This document shows, in pieces, positions 1-5,601 of a stretch of 6,141 nucleotides of DNA. A program made the position numbers and the translations under genes. The stretch comes from an uncultured Candidatus Saccharibacteria bacterium (GTDB lineage: Bacteria; Patescibacteriota; Saccharimonadia; Saccharimonadales; Saccharimonadaceae). The stretch's first letter is position 1, and each line of letters starts with the position of its first letter. Below the pieces are notes generated by a model. The model searched no databases. It saw nothing but the letters and a program-made list of their open reading frames with translations, and was not told where the DNA came from. The stretch is from NCBI GenBank assembly GCA_937976315.1, contig CALJRR010000057.1, forward strand, positions 1 through 6,141, read 5' to 3'.

Positions 1-537
1 CTTTTCGCGCTCTTCCGGAGTCAAGAACGCCTTAAATTCGCCATTGACTCGACCCACGCGCAAACCAGCCACTGGACCGTCAAACGGCGTGCCAGTTAAC
101 ATTAACGCACTAGACGCAGCGATCATCGCAATCACATCTGGGCGGAAACTCGGATCCATACTCAAAACAGTCGCGACGACTTGGATTTCCTGTCGATAAC
201 CCTTCGGGAAAAGCGGACGAATCGGACGATCAATCAATCGACCAATCAACACAGCTTCATCGCTTGGACGACCTTCGCGCTTGATAAATCGACTGCCAGA
301 AATCTTACCTGCTGCATAAAACTTTTCTTCGTAATCAATTGACAATGGAAAATAATCCAATTGCACTGGACGCGGACTAACCTGAGCGCTACCCAAAACT
401 ACAGTGTCGCCATAGCGCACCAAAACGCTACCAGTCGTCCTAAAACCGACGCGATTCACTTCTAAAGTCAGCGGCCGACCACAAAAATCAGTGGTAACAC
501 TAAAAATCTCCTTGCCGCTTGGATTAATAATTGCCAT
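1..537 (-). CDS. pnp: Polyribonucleotide nucleotidyltransferase (PNPase), N-terminal part, cut by window edge
   Basis: PNPase is a 3'-to-5' phosphorolytic exoribonuclease that degrades RNA to nucleoside diphosphates in the cytoplasm. The visible 179 residues are the first RNase PH-like domain, beginning MAIINPSGKEIF. They carry the family block FIKREGRPS (residues 84-92, compare FFRREGRPS in E. coli) followed by LIDRPIRPLFPKGY (101-114), and the conserved region IDYEEKFYAAGKISG (67-81). The rest of the protein (second RNase PH domain, KH and S1 domains; about 700 residues is usual) lies beyond base 1. The ATG at 537 is supported by GAGAGGA a few bases upstream on the minus strand. It is the downstream partner of rpsO in many bacteria, but here two accessory genes separate them. 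The family assignment is very secure; the catalytic residues of the second domain cannot be seen. Confidence 0.97.
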   Translation of the reverse strand, partial: MAIINPSGKEIFSVTTDFCGRPLTLEVNRVGFRTTGSVLVRYGDTVVLGSAQVSPRPVQLDYFPLSIDYEEKFYAAGKISGSRFIKREGRPSDEAVLIGRLIDRPIRPLFPKGYRQEIQVVATVLSMDPSFRPDVIAMIAASSALMLTGTPFDGPVAGLRVGRVNGEFKAFLTPEEREK

Positions 538-542
538 AGATC

Positions 543-550
543 CTCTCTTT
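543..550 (-). promoter_or_regulatory. Shine-Dalgarno sequence of pnp
   Basis: On the minus strand GAGAGGAT lies just upstream of the ATG at 537 (AGAAAGAGAGGATCT then ATG), a good anti-16S match at normal spacing. It supports this start and shows that pnp, unlike its accessory neighbours, is translated from a leadered mRNA. Confidence 0.7.
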
Positions 551-638
551 CTCGCAAAGACAGTAACAGGTGCGTGCTGGTTTACCGGTCAACACACCAC
601 ACATCCATCACCGTCTGCGGGTTATATTCGCGTATTTT

Positions 639-667
639 ATTATATCACAGCGGTGTGCGCTTTATAG
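639..667 (-). promoter_or_regulatory. Probable pnp promoter with extended -10
   Basis: On the minus strand a perfect TATAAT (644 to 639) is preceded by TG and one spacer base (TGA-TATAAT), a textbook extended -10. The -35 at 17-base spacing is weak (CTATAA, 667-662) and lies in the tandem repeat at 659-676. Transcription would start near 632, giving a leader of about 95 bases before the pnp ATG. Extended -10 promoters tolerate poor -35 boxes, which fits. Confidence 0.6.
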
Positions 668-676
668 GCTTTATAG
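659..676. repeat. Perfect 9-bp tandem duplication GCTTTATAG x2 over the pnp -35 region
   Basis: GCTTTATAG occurs twice back to back (659-667 and 668-676). The overlapping GGCTTT-ATAG-AAAGCC (667-682) also forms a short 6-bp hairpin. It lies on the -35 side of the putative pnp promoter, so it could be an operator for a factor binding on adjacent faces, or a chance slippage duplication. Confidence 0.5.
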
Positions 677-812
677 AAAGCCAAAACTAGACACAATTCA
701 CTCTGAAAATCAATCTCCTTTGATGAACGGCAGCTCACCATACAATACACGTTACATTTGCTCCTATAGCGCCTGGCCTAACCGTTTAACTCTGTTTGCT
801 GCTTCGTATTTC

Positions 813-2012
813 CTACAAATCAGCCAGCTCTTTAGCGTCCGGATCTTCGCCACGCAATACGGCGTGAACACGCTTATCGGCCTTATAGGTTGCCGGAATC
901 TCTCCTAGTGCTTTTAGGACATTCTCTGGGCTTGAAGGCCTATACGGCGAGACGGGGGGAGCAATGACTATATCCCTTGTCTCGGGGTGCGCCAATATCC
1001 GAATAGCGACATCAGTAGCGGCTCGAAGATAGTGTGGTGAATCTGTAATGATGCTGATAGGATGTTCTTTATTGCGCTCTAGGACACCTAGATCTAGTAG
1101 TTCTTTGATCTGACTATCACTCGTTGGCCGTGGAACACCGCGCTTTCTCGGCACCGCAACAGCATTTAGCAATGTTGCACGAGTACCATCGAGCAAGTGA
1201 TACGTTACTAAGACATTTTCTCGATCCGGAACACCCGGTATACTTGGCTGGTTGTCGCTAGGTGCAGTCTCCTCAATACCATTCTCCCAGTCAATTAAGC
1301 CATGCCTATCAAAGTAAGCCTCAAGACCCAGTCGTCCAATAGCCATCTCCGTGGCGAATGCTTCATCCCAACTACCAGCCTCAACCTTTTTGCGTAGCTC
1401 ATCCCGCAGCCAAGGTGATTTTTCCTTGAGCCTATCCATGTCAACACCGCCAAGCGATCTTGATACTGCCGCCAAAATGGCATCAGGATCTTTTTCGGTT
1501 GGTATACTATTCCAGCGCTGACGCTGTCCAACTAGTAAATACGTGTCCTGAACAGCGATATCTCGTGGATTTTTACCTCGCGCAGCCTGTAGACGTTTTG
1601 GCATCTCTTCTGCTGATCCACCTAGAACAATACTACTACCATACTCTACGGTACTATCGGCCGGATTTGACTCTAGAAAACGCATATCACCATAGTGTAG
1701 CTGTTCAGCCAACGGTCGCAACCTAGAATAGTTTTCCTCATTAACCCGTACCTTACCGTCGCCACCTTCCATAGTGCCATGCTGGACACCCATAAAGCGC
1801 GCCCACATGAAATCTCGCGAACCTGGCGCTAACTCACCACCACTTTCAATATCACTAGCAACTGCCTGCGCGGCTTCAGCAAATTGTTGGTTAGAACAGT
1901 CTGTTGCGATAACGCCTAATATATCAATTATGGTCTGGCGATTTCCTTCGCCAAGAAATTCTCTTTCTGGCACCCAGAGTGGCTTATTGGGAAGTGTAGA
2001 TTCTCTATTCAT
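813..2012 (-). CDS. Uncharacterised 399-residue protein with distant YdcF/SanA/ElyC (DUF218)-like features
   Basis: No confident family assignment is possible. There is no signal peptide or membrane segment, so it is probably cytosolic. Several blocks in order recall the DUF218 (YdcF/SanA/ElyC) Rossmann-like fold. SIVLGG with a following KRLQAAR (residues 127-145) resembles the first strand-loop and the RLxxA helix. YLLVGQR (158-164) resembles the second strand. TSDSQIKELL (297-306) sits where SxNTxEN occurs. IITDSPHYLRAA (321-332) resembles the family's VTSxxHxxRA motif. At about 400 residues it is longer than the usual 200-260; the extra length lies mainly in the N-terminal 120 residues and a charged middle (165-260). 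It is divergent from the sortase, and both starts lack a Shine-Dalgarno sequence. ATG 2012 is supported by a promoter whose predicted start site falls at the ATG. The function is unknown; DUF218 proteins elsewhere are linked to the envelope. Confidence 0.8.
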   Translation of the reverse strand: MNRESTLPNKPLWVPEREFLGEGNRQTIIDILGVIATDCSNQQFAEAAQAVASDIESGGELAPGSRDFMWARFMGVQHGTMEGGDGKVRVNEENYSRLRPLAEQLHYGDMRFLESNPADSTVEYGSSIVLGGSAEEMPKRLQAARGKNPRDIAVQDTYLLVGQRQRWNSIPTEKDPDAILAAVSRSLGGVDMDRLKEKSPWLRDELRKKVEAGSWDEAFATEMAIGRLGLEAYFDRHGLIDWENGIEETAPSDNQPSIPGVPDRENVLVTYHLLDGTRATLLNAVAVPRKRGVPRPTSDSQIKELLDLGVLERNKEHPISIITDSPHYLRAATDVAIRILAHPETRDIVIAPPVSPYRPSSPENVLKALGEIPATYKADKRVHAVLRGEDPDAKELADL

Positions 2013-2020
2013 AATGATTA

Positions 2021-2049
2021 ATTATAACATAAAAATTATAATAATTCAA
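2021..2049 (-). promoter_or_regulatory. Promoter of the 399-residue gene, predicting a leaderless mRNA
   Basis: On the minus strand, TTGAAT (2049 to 2044), a 17-base spacer and TATAAT (2026 to 2021) with an upstream TG form a strong sigma70-type extended -10 promoter. Only eight bases separate the -10 from the ATG at 2012. The usual start site, about seven bases downstream, therefore falls at or next to the A of ATG. No Shine-Dalgarno sequence fits in that space. Confidence 0.7.
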
Positions 2050-2099
2050 CCCCAATTATCTAATACAACACATTACTCCTATTCCCTACCATGATTATA

Positions 2100-2122
2100 T
2101 CGTATAGGTATAGTGTTATAAT
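2100..2122 (+). promoter_or_regulatory. Sortase promoter, predicting a leaderless mRNA
   Basis: TGTTATAAT (TG 2114-2115, TATAAT 2117-2122) is a perfect extended -10 and has the same nine bases as the promoter of the divergent neighbour. Only six bases separate it from the ATG at 2129, so transcription should begin at about the start codon. No good -35 box is visible (an AT-rich TTATAT lies near the expected place). There is no Shine-Dalgarno sequence. Confidence 0.65.
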
Positions 2123-2128
2123 TTACTC

Positions 2129-2737
2129 ATGTCACTTCAGCTAGATTCAGTAAAAAATCGCCAGAAAAGCTGGAAAAGCTATGTCTTAACTATAATCGCA
2201 ATCTTAATGATTCTTGGTGGAGTTTATTTGCTTGCTCTCATCAGCACGCCCCTTATTTTGTCGCAAAACATCAACCCAAAAGACAACCACACCACTCAGC
2301 TCATCACTAAAACTGAGAATAAAATTACCGAAAATCGACTTTACATACCGAAAATCGACATAAATTTGCCTTATAGTACTGGCGGCGCCGAAACAATGGA
2401 ACATGGTGCGTGGTGGCGTAAACCAGAAAACGGCAACCCAAAAGATGGCGGCAACTTTGTCTTATCTGCACACCGTTTTATTATGGGCCTAACTCCTCAG
2501 CAGACGCTCAGAAAATCGCCTTTTTATAATATTGATAAATTGACTATCGGCGATGAAATTATCATTGACTATAACGGCGTGCGCTACAATTACGTCATCA
2601 GCGAAAAACAAAGTGTTAAACCAGATGCCATAGAGATCGAACAACGTACAGATCAGCCGCAATTAACTCTTTATTCCTGCACTTTGGGCGGCGCAAACGA
2701 CGGACGAGATGTGATTATCGCCAAATTGAAAAAATAG
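2129..2737 (+). CDS. Sortase family transpeptidase, membrane anchored
   Basis: Sortases are extracellular cysteine transpeptidases that cleave a sorting signal in secreted proteins and join it to the cell envelope or to pilin subunits. The protein has 202 residues: a short basic N-terminus, one membrane segment (about 18-45, VLTIIAILMILGGVYLLALI), a linker, then the beta-barrel catalytic domain from about 70. The triad is visible: His115 in LSAHRF, Cys184 in LYSCTLGG and Arg193 in NDGRDVII. Length and the N-terminal anchor fit a single-domain sortase of the class D/E kind, but the class is not settled by eye. No LPxTG-like substrate is encoded in the window, so it is an unlinked housekeeping or orphan enzyme. 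It runs opposite to the flanking genes and converges on rpsO. The start is set by the promoter only six bases upstream. Confidence 0.93.
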   Translation: MSLQLDSVKNRQKSWKSYVLTIIAILMILGGVYLLALISTPLILSQNINPKDNHTTQLITKTENKITENRLYIPKIDINLPYSTGGAETMEHGAWWRKPENGNPKDGGNFVLSAHRFIMGLTPQQTLRKSPFYNIDKLTIGDEIIIDYNGVRYNYVISEKQSVKPDAIEIEQRTDQPQLTLYSCTLGGANDGRDVIIAKLKK

Positions 2738-2749
2738 CCAGAACAACAA

Positions 2750-2776
2750 AAATCCCCTTTTCGTCAAAGGGGATTT
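2750..2776 (-). terminator. Rho-independent terminator after rpsO, possibly shared with the sortase gene
   Basis: A perfect 11-bp inverted repeat, AAATCCCCTTT (2750-2760) and AAAGGGGATTT (2766-2776), flanks a five-base loop. On the minus strand the stem is followed by a U-rich run (TTTTTGTTGTT), so it chiefly ends the truB-rpsO transcript. On the plus strand it lies 12 bases after the sortase stop, but a T tract comes only after a short gap (AAGCAGTTTTT). It may also stop that transcript less efficiently. Confidence 0.85.
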
Positions 2777-2795
2777 AAGCAGTTTTTAACGTAAA

Positions 2796-3062
2796 TTATT
2801 TACGCAAACCTAATTTGGCAACAACTGCTTTGTAGCTCTCAAAATCAGTTCGCTCCAAATATTTCAGCAAACGCTTGCGCTTACCAACCATTTGGATCAA
2901 GCCGCGACGAGCCATGAAGTCGTGCTTATTCGCCTTCAAATGCTCTGTGACTTCTTTGATACGAGCCGTCAAAACTGACACCTGAGCTTGTGGGCTACCG
3001 ACGTCGTTTTTATTGACCTGAGTCAAAGCAATTGCTTTCGCTTTATTCTCTTTGCTAATCAT
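2796..3062 (-). CDS. rpsO: 30S ribosomal protein S15
   Basis: S15 binds the central domain of 16S rRNA early in small-subunit assembly and contacts the large subunit. The 88-residue length is exactly typical. The sequence shows the family pattern: GSPQAQVSVLTARI (22-35), then HLKANKHDFMARRGL (41-55), then VGKRKRLLKYL (59-69). Helices and basic residues are intact. It follows truB by 38 bases but appears to have its own promoter in that space, placed so close that the mRNA would have almost no leader. That is unusual for rpsO, because S15 in several bacteria represses its own translation by binding structured leader RNA, for which there is no room here. The ATG at 3062 has at best a weak AGAG upstream. 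Confidence 0.98.
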   Translation of the reverse strand: MISKENKAKAIALTQVNKNDVGSPQAQVSVLTARIKEVTEHLKANKHDFMARRGLIQMVGKRKRLLKYLERTDFESYKAVVAKLGLRK

Positions 3063-3071
3063 AGCTCTGTA

Positions 3072-3100
3072 ATTATACCAAGCTTCTCTGTTTTTTGCAA
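3072..3100 (-). promoter_or_regulatory. rpsO promoter between truB and rpsO, predicting a near-leaderless mRNA
   Basis: On the minus strand TTGCAA (3100 to 3095), a 17-base spacer and TATAAT (3077 to 3072) preceded by TGG form an extended -10 promoter beginning right after the truB stop. Nine bases separate the -10 from the ATG at 3062, so the 5' end would lie about zero to three bases before the start codon. Read-through from truB could also supply rpsO mRNA. Confidence 0.65.
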
Positions 3101-3757
3101 TTAGCTAGTAATCCCGAAGTCCGCCAGAGTCTTTGCCTGATCAATAGAATAGTCGGCAATTTTCGTACGACGCAAATTCTCGCAATACGCGCCCGTCCCT
3201 AATTTCTCGCCAATATCCACTGCCAACGTTCGAATATAAGTTCCGCTTGAAACGTGAGTTCTGATCTTTAATTTGGGATATTCGTATGCCAATAACTCCA
3301 ATGAGTAAATTTCTATCACACGCTTAGGAATCTCAACTTGTTTACCTTCACGCGCCAATTTATACGCTCTTTCACCGTTAATTTTTATTGCGCTAAAAAT
3401 CGGCGGCGTCTGCTCAATTTTTCCCACAAATTGACTAATCACCCGCTGAATTTCATCCAAACTCGGCTCATAATCAGACACATCAGTAATTTCGCCTTCT
3501 GGGTCGCCCGTAGAACTATTCTTGCCCAGAATAATTTCCGCCTCATACCACTTATCTAACTTAGTAAAAGTTTCAGCTTCGCGGCATTTCTTTCCAGTCA
3601 CAATAATCATTAGCCCCGTAGCGAACGGATCAAGCGTACCCGTATGGCCAACCTTCACCTTCTTTCCTGCCTGATTAGATAAAACTCGTCGCAAGCGCGC
3701 CACCACCCCAAAGCTAGTCATTCCCTGAGGTTTGTCTATGAGAATCACTTCGTCCAT
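3101..3757 (-). CDS. truB: tRNA pseudouridine synthase B (Psi55), short form
   Basis: TruB converts U55 in the T-loop of tRNAs to pseudouridine. The catalytic-domain motifs are all present. The N-terminal ILIDKPQGMTS occupies residues 5-15. The catalytic Asp43 lies in GHTGTLDPFATGL. QTPPIFSAIKINGERAYKLAR carries the active-site Tyr region, and SSGTYIRTLAVDIGEKLG precedes the closing LRRTKI. The protein stops at 218 residues, right after the catalytic fold, whereas E. coli and B. subtilis enzymes are about 310, so the C-terminal PUA-type domain is missing. The stop of the upstream gene (TAG 3763-3761) is followed directly by TTG then ATG. ATG at 3757 is chosen, though TTG at 3760 has closer spacing to the AGGA inside the upstream gene's end. 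This gap-free junction implies translational coupling. Confidence 0.96.
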   Translation of the reverse strand: MDEVILIDKPQGMTSFGVVARLRRVLSNQAGKKVKVGHTGTLDPFATGLMIIVTGKKCREAETFTKLDKWYEAEIILGKNSSTGDPEGEITDVSDYEPSLDEIQRVISQFVGKIEQTPPIFSAIKINGERAYKLAREGKQVEIPKRVIEIYSLELLAYEYPKLKIRTHVSSGTYIRTLAVDIGEKLGTGAYCENLRRTKIADYSIDQAKTLADFGITS

Positions 3758-3760
3758 CAA

Positions 3761-5455
3761 CTATTGTCCTGGGATGTGGAATTGTGCTGGATTGAAGTCT
3801 GCATTTTGAGCTGGCTGAGTTGGCATCGCGGTGATCGGCGCGGGCGCTGGAGCTTGCGGAGCAGCTACTGGCTCAGGAGCCACCCCTAACGGTGCAATCT
3901 GTGGCAATCCATTTACATCAACACCTGTAGGCGCTGGCGGCATTGGTGGCAAAGCGCCGAAATCTGGCATTGCTGGCGGCATTGGCAAATCGAAACCTGG
4001 AATGCTATTTTCAGGATTTGTTATTGCTGGCTCAATTGGCGCAATCGGCTGGCTCGGAGCTGGCGCTACTGGAGCGTTCAATTGATTTGTGTCATTGGTA
4101 ATTGCCGAAATAATCGACTCTTCAGATTGTGGCGCAACAGGTATCGTCGACAATTTTTGCTCAGCGGCGTTAGTTGTCGCGAACGGATCAATCTTTGGTG
4201 GCTCATCAGACGCGCCCATAGCCGCATTTAACGGAGTATCGCCAAACGACGGCGTATTGTCACCCACATATTTACCGTGCGTTAAGATAGTTTTGTTTTG
4301 ATCGCTAGCCAATTCCCTAATCTTATCCTCGGCAGCCTGTGTAGTCGTTGCGTTCAGAGTGCCACCCATCAGTGGAGTTTCCTCAAAAGAAAGTTCGCCC
4401 TTTGAAACTATTTTTTCACTCGGCTTTTCTTCCTCGACTTGTGGCTCCTCCTTTATTGGCTCAATTTTAGCCAATTTCTCTTCGGCGATTCTAGCAGACT
4501 CTTCTTGCTTTTCCTTCGCTGTTTGTTCAGCTACTTCATCAACATCGCCCTTCTTTTCGTGACTAATCGACAAAGTTCCGTCCGCGTGTACAGTTTCCTC
4601 ATCTTTCTCCGCTTCTTCAGTTTTATTCTCTGAAGCTTCCTCTTTTTCTGGAGATTTTTCTTCAATCTTTTCAATCTTCTGCGGCTCGTCCTCTACTTCG
4701 CTCTCTGCAATCTTTGAAACCACCAATTGCTGATTTGCGCCAGCCGCCATAAGTTCTGCGGCCGTGGTCATAACCTTTGATGACGTATTGCTATTACTGA
4801 ACCTCTCAGTTACCGCCACAATTCCCGTAAGCAAAGCCGTCGCCATCTGCTCGTCCAGAGTTACCTTCGGCGTTTTCAGGTCATCAAGCAATTCCACAAC
4901 CATTTCACTCACACCACTGGCGTTAGATTCATGCCAATCAACGGAACCCAGACCACTCTTTACGTCGCCCGCCGTTATAGCCACGACCGTAGCATCGTGC
5001 AAAATCTTACCATGCGCAGTCAAAGCCGTGTCAATACTTTCACTATTTTCAACATTTAGCGCCAGAACCAACTCAACGTTATAATCGCCCTGTGAAAATT
5101 CCAAGTCTTTATCGGTAATCGTCGTACGATATGGCGTAATGAAAATCTTTACGGCATCGTCAACAACTTTATAGCGCAAATGGTCAGCCTTCTCTTTATC
5201 CAAGGCAATAATAAAATCACGCAAAGAATCTGCGGTCTGCTCAAACGTTTTATCAGGATTCAAGAACGTAATTGCTGGCGGAATGTCGCCGCTAAACACA
5301 GCCGTAGCGTGCTTCCCTAGTTTATTGAGGAAAATCGTCAATCCTAATGCTGCCGACAATTCGTCGACTGACGGGCTAGAACTCACCGTCACTAAAATAT
5401 TAGTTACATCCTTGATGCTCTGGATTACTTTTTGCTTTGCTGATCCGTTTGACAT
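3761..5455 (-). CDS. Degenerate DHH-phosphoesterase-like protein with long low-complexity tail
   Basis: The 564-residue protein has two halves. Residues 1-250 follow the layout of the DHH family (NrnA/RecJ-like). Residues 19-48 match the first strand and helix. A gapless match runs from I160 to E184 through the region that normally holds IDHH and the following FG...W...AS..E. GIVAVTERFSN (211-221) matches the GIxTDTGxF block, and TTAAELMAAGAN (230-241) the following helix. The metal ligands are mostly changed (see finding), so it is probably not a phosphodiesterase. Residues 251-345 are Glu/Lys-rich and probably disordered. 350-440 contain a degenerate repeat. 461-548 are Pro/Ala-rich, and the end is FNPAQFHIPGQ. 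Its place directly before truB is that of nrnA in many bacteria, which supports descent from that gene. ATG 5455 (AGGA upstream) is chosen because the longer in-frame ATG at 5524 overlaps the promoter. The role is unknown; a scaffold or RNA/nucleotide-binding function is conjecture. Confidence 0.85.
   Translation of the reverse strand: MSNGSAKQKVIQSIKDVTNILVTVSSSPSVDELSAALGLTIFLNKLGKHATAVFSGDIPPAITFLNPDKTFEQTADSLRDFIIALDKEKADHLRYKVVDDAVKIFITPYRTTITDKDLEFSQGDYNVELVLALNVENSESIDTALTAHGKILHDATVVAITAGDVKSGLGSVDWHESNASGVSEMVVELLDDLKTPKVTLDEQMATALLTGIVAVTERFSNSNTSSKVMTTAAELMAAGANQQLVVSKIAESEVEDEPQKIEKIEEKSPEKEEASENKTEEAEKDEETVHADGTLSISHEKKGDVDEVAEQTAKEKQEESARIAEEKLAKIEPIKEEPQVEEEKPSEKIVSKGELSFEETPLMGGTLNATTTQAAEDKIRELASDQNKTILTHGKYVGDNTPSFGDTPLNAAMGASDEPPKIDPFATTNAAEQKLSTIPVAPQSEESIISAITNDTNQLNAPVAPAPSQPIAPIEPAITNPENSIPGFDLPMPPAMPDFGALPPMPPAPTGVDVNGLPQIAPLGVAPEPVAAPQAPAPAPITAMPTQPAQNADFNPAQFHIPGQ
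3810..4075 (-). repeat. Low-complexity Pro/Ala-rich coding segment
   Basis: This stretch encodes residues of about 461-548 of the DHH-like protein, full of PAP, PMPP and APxP units. The DNA shows the matching GGCG/GGAG/GCTGG-rich repetition on the plus strand. It causes spurious open readings rich in Gly and Ala on the opposite strand. It is a likely site of length variation between strains. Confidence 0.6.
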
Positions 5456-5458
5456 GAT

Positions 5459-5467
5459 TTTTCCTAT
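5459..5467 (-). promoter_or_regulatory. Shine-Dalgarno sequence deciding the start of the DHH-like gene
   Basis: On the minus strand ATAGGAAAAATC precedes ATG 5455, with AGGA about seven bases from the start. The alternative upstream in-frame ATG (5524) lies in the -35 box of the gene's promoter and would add 23 residues unlike the family, so the inner start is preferred. Confidence 0.6.
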
Positions 5468-5494
5468 GTTTGTTTTGTAATTACGCTTGGCATC

Positions 5495-5524
5495 ACTATA
5501 CCATAAGCAGTACCATAAAGTCAA
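5495..5524 (-). promoter_or_regulatory. Promoter of the DHH-like gene and truB operon
   Basis: On the minus strand TTGACT (5524 to 5519), an 18-base spacer and TATAGT (5500 to 5495) preceded by TGG make a strong extended -10 promoter. The predicted start near 5488 leaves a leader of about 33 bases with a Shine-Dalgarno sequence. It is back to back with the rpsT promoter: the two -35 boxes are only 15 bp apart. Confidence 0.7.
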
Positions 5525-5539
5525 TATCTAAGCCACCTC

Positions 5540-5568
5540 TTTACAATTTATGCTATTTTCTGTATAAT
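5540..5568 (+). promoter_or_regulatory. rpsT promoter
   Basis: TTTACA (5540-5545), a 17-base spacer and a perfect TATAAT (5563-5568) form a near-consensus sigma70-type promoter. The start site should be near 5575, giving a leader of about 38 bases that ends in the ribosome-binding site. Confidence 0.75.
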
Positions 5569-5601
5569 TCTTCCTGATTAGCGATACAAATCTATAGAGG
5601 T

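Larger units (their letters stand above)
538..812. other. 275-base intergenic region: pnp leader and promoter region
   Basis: No convincing gene was found. Read on the minus strand it holds the end of the unknown gene's transcript, a 9-bp tandem duplication, a strong extended -10 box and a pnp leader of about 95 bases. A minus-strand reading of 33 codons begins near base 732 but has no Shine-Dalgarno sequence and runs into the promoter. No U-tailed terminator hairpin was seen after the gene ending at 813, so read-through into pnp is possible. The leader could hold regulatory structure, as PNPase leaders do elsewhere, but no strong stem was recognised by eye. Confidence 0.5.

Noticed and set aside
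699..732. Possible 33-codon minus-strand small gene starting near 732
   Set aside because: No Shine-Dalgarno sequence or promoter at the ATG, and it ends inside the pnp -10 region; nothing supports translation.
570..908. Plus-strand open reading of 112 codons
   Set aside because: Starts with GTG without a ribosome-binding site, has no recognisable protein character, crosses the pnp promoter and runs into the opposite-strand gene.
1774..2094. Plus-strand 106-codon reading crossing the 813-2012 gene start
   Set aside because: Shadow of the opposite-strand gene that continues into AT-rich promoter DNA; no ribosome-binding site.
3831..4085. Gly/Ala-rich plus-strand reading that resembles a PE-PGRS-like protein
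   Set aside because: It is the antisense shadow of the Pro/Ala-rich tail of the DHH-like protein.
5456..5524. Longer start of the DHH-like protein (ATG 5524)
   Set aside because: It would place the start codon inside the -35 box of the gene's own promoter, and the extra 23 residues look like noncoding sequence; ATG 5455 has a Shine-Dalgarno sequence.
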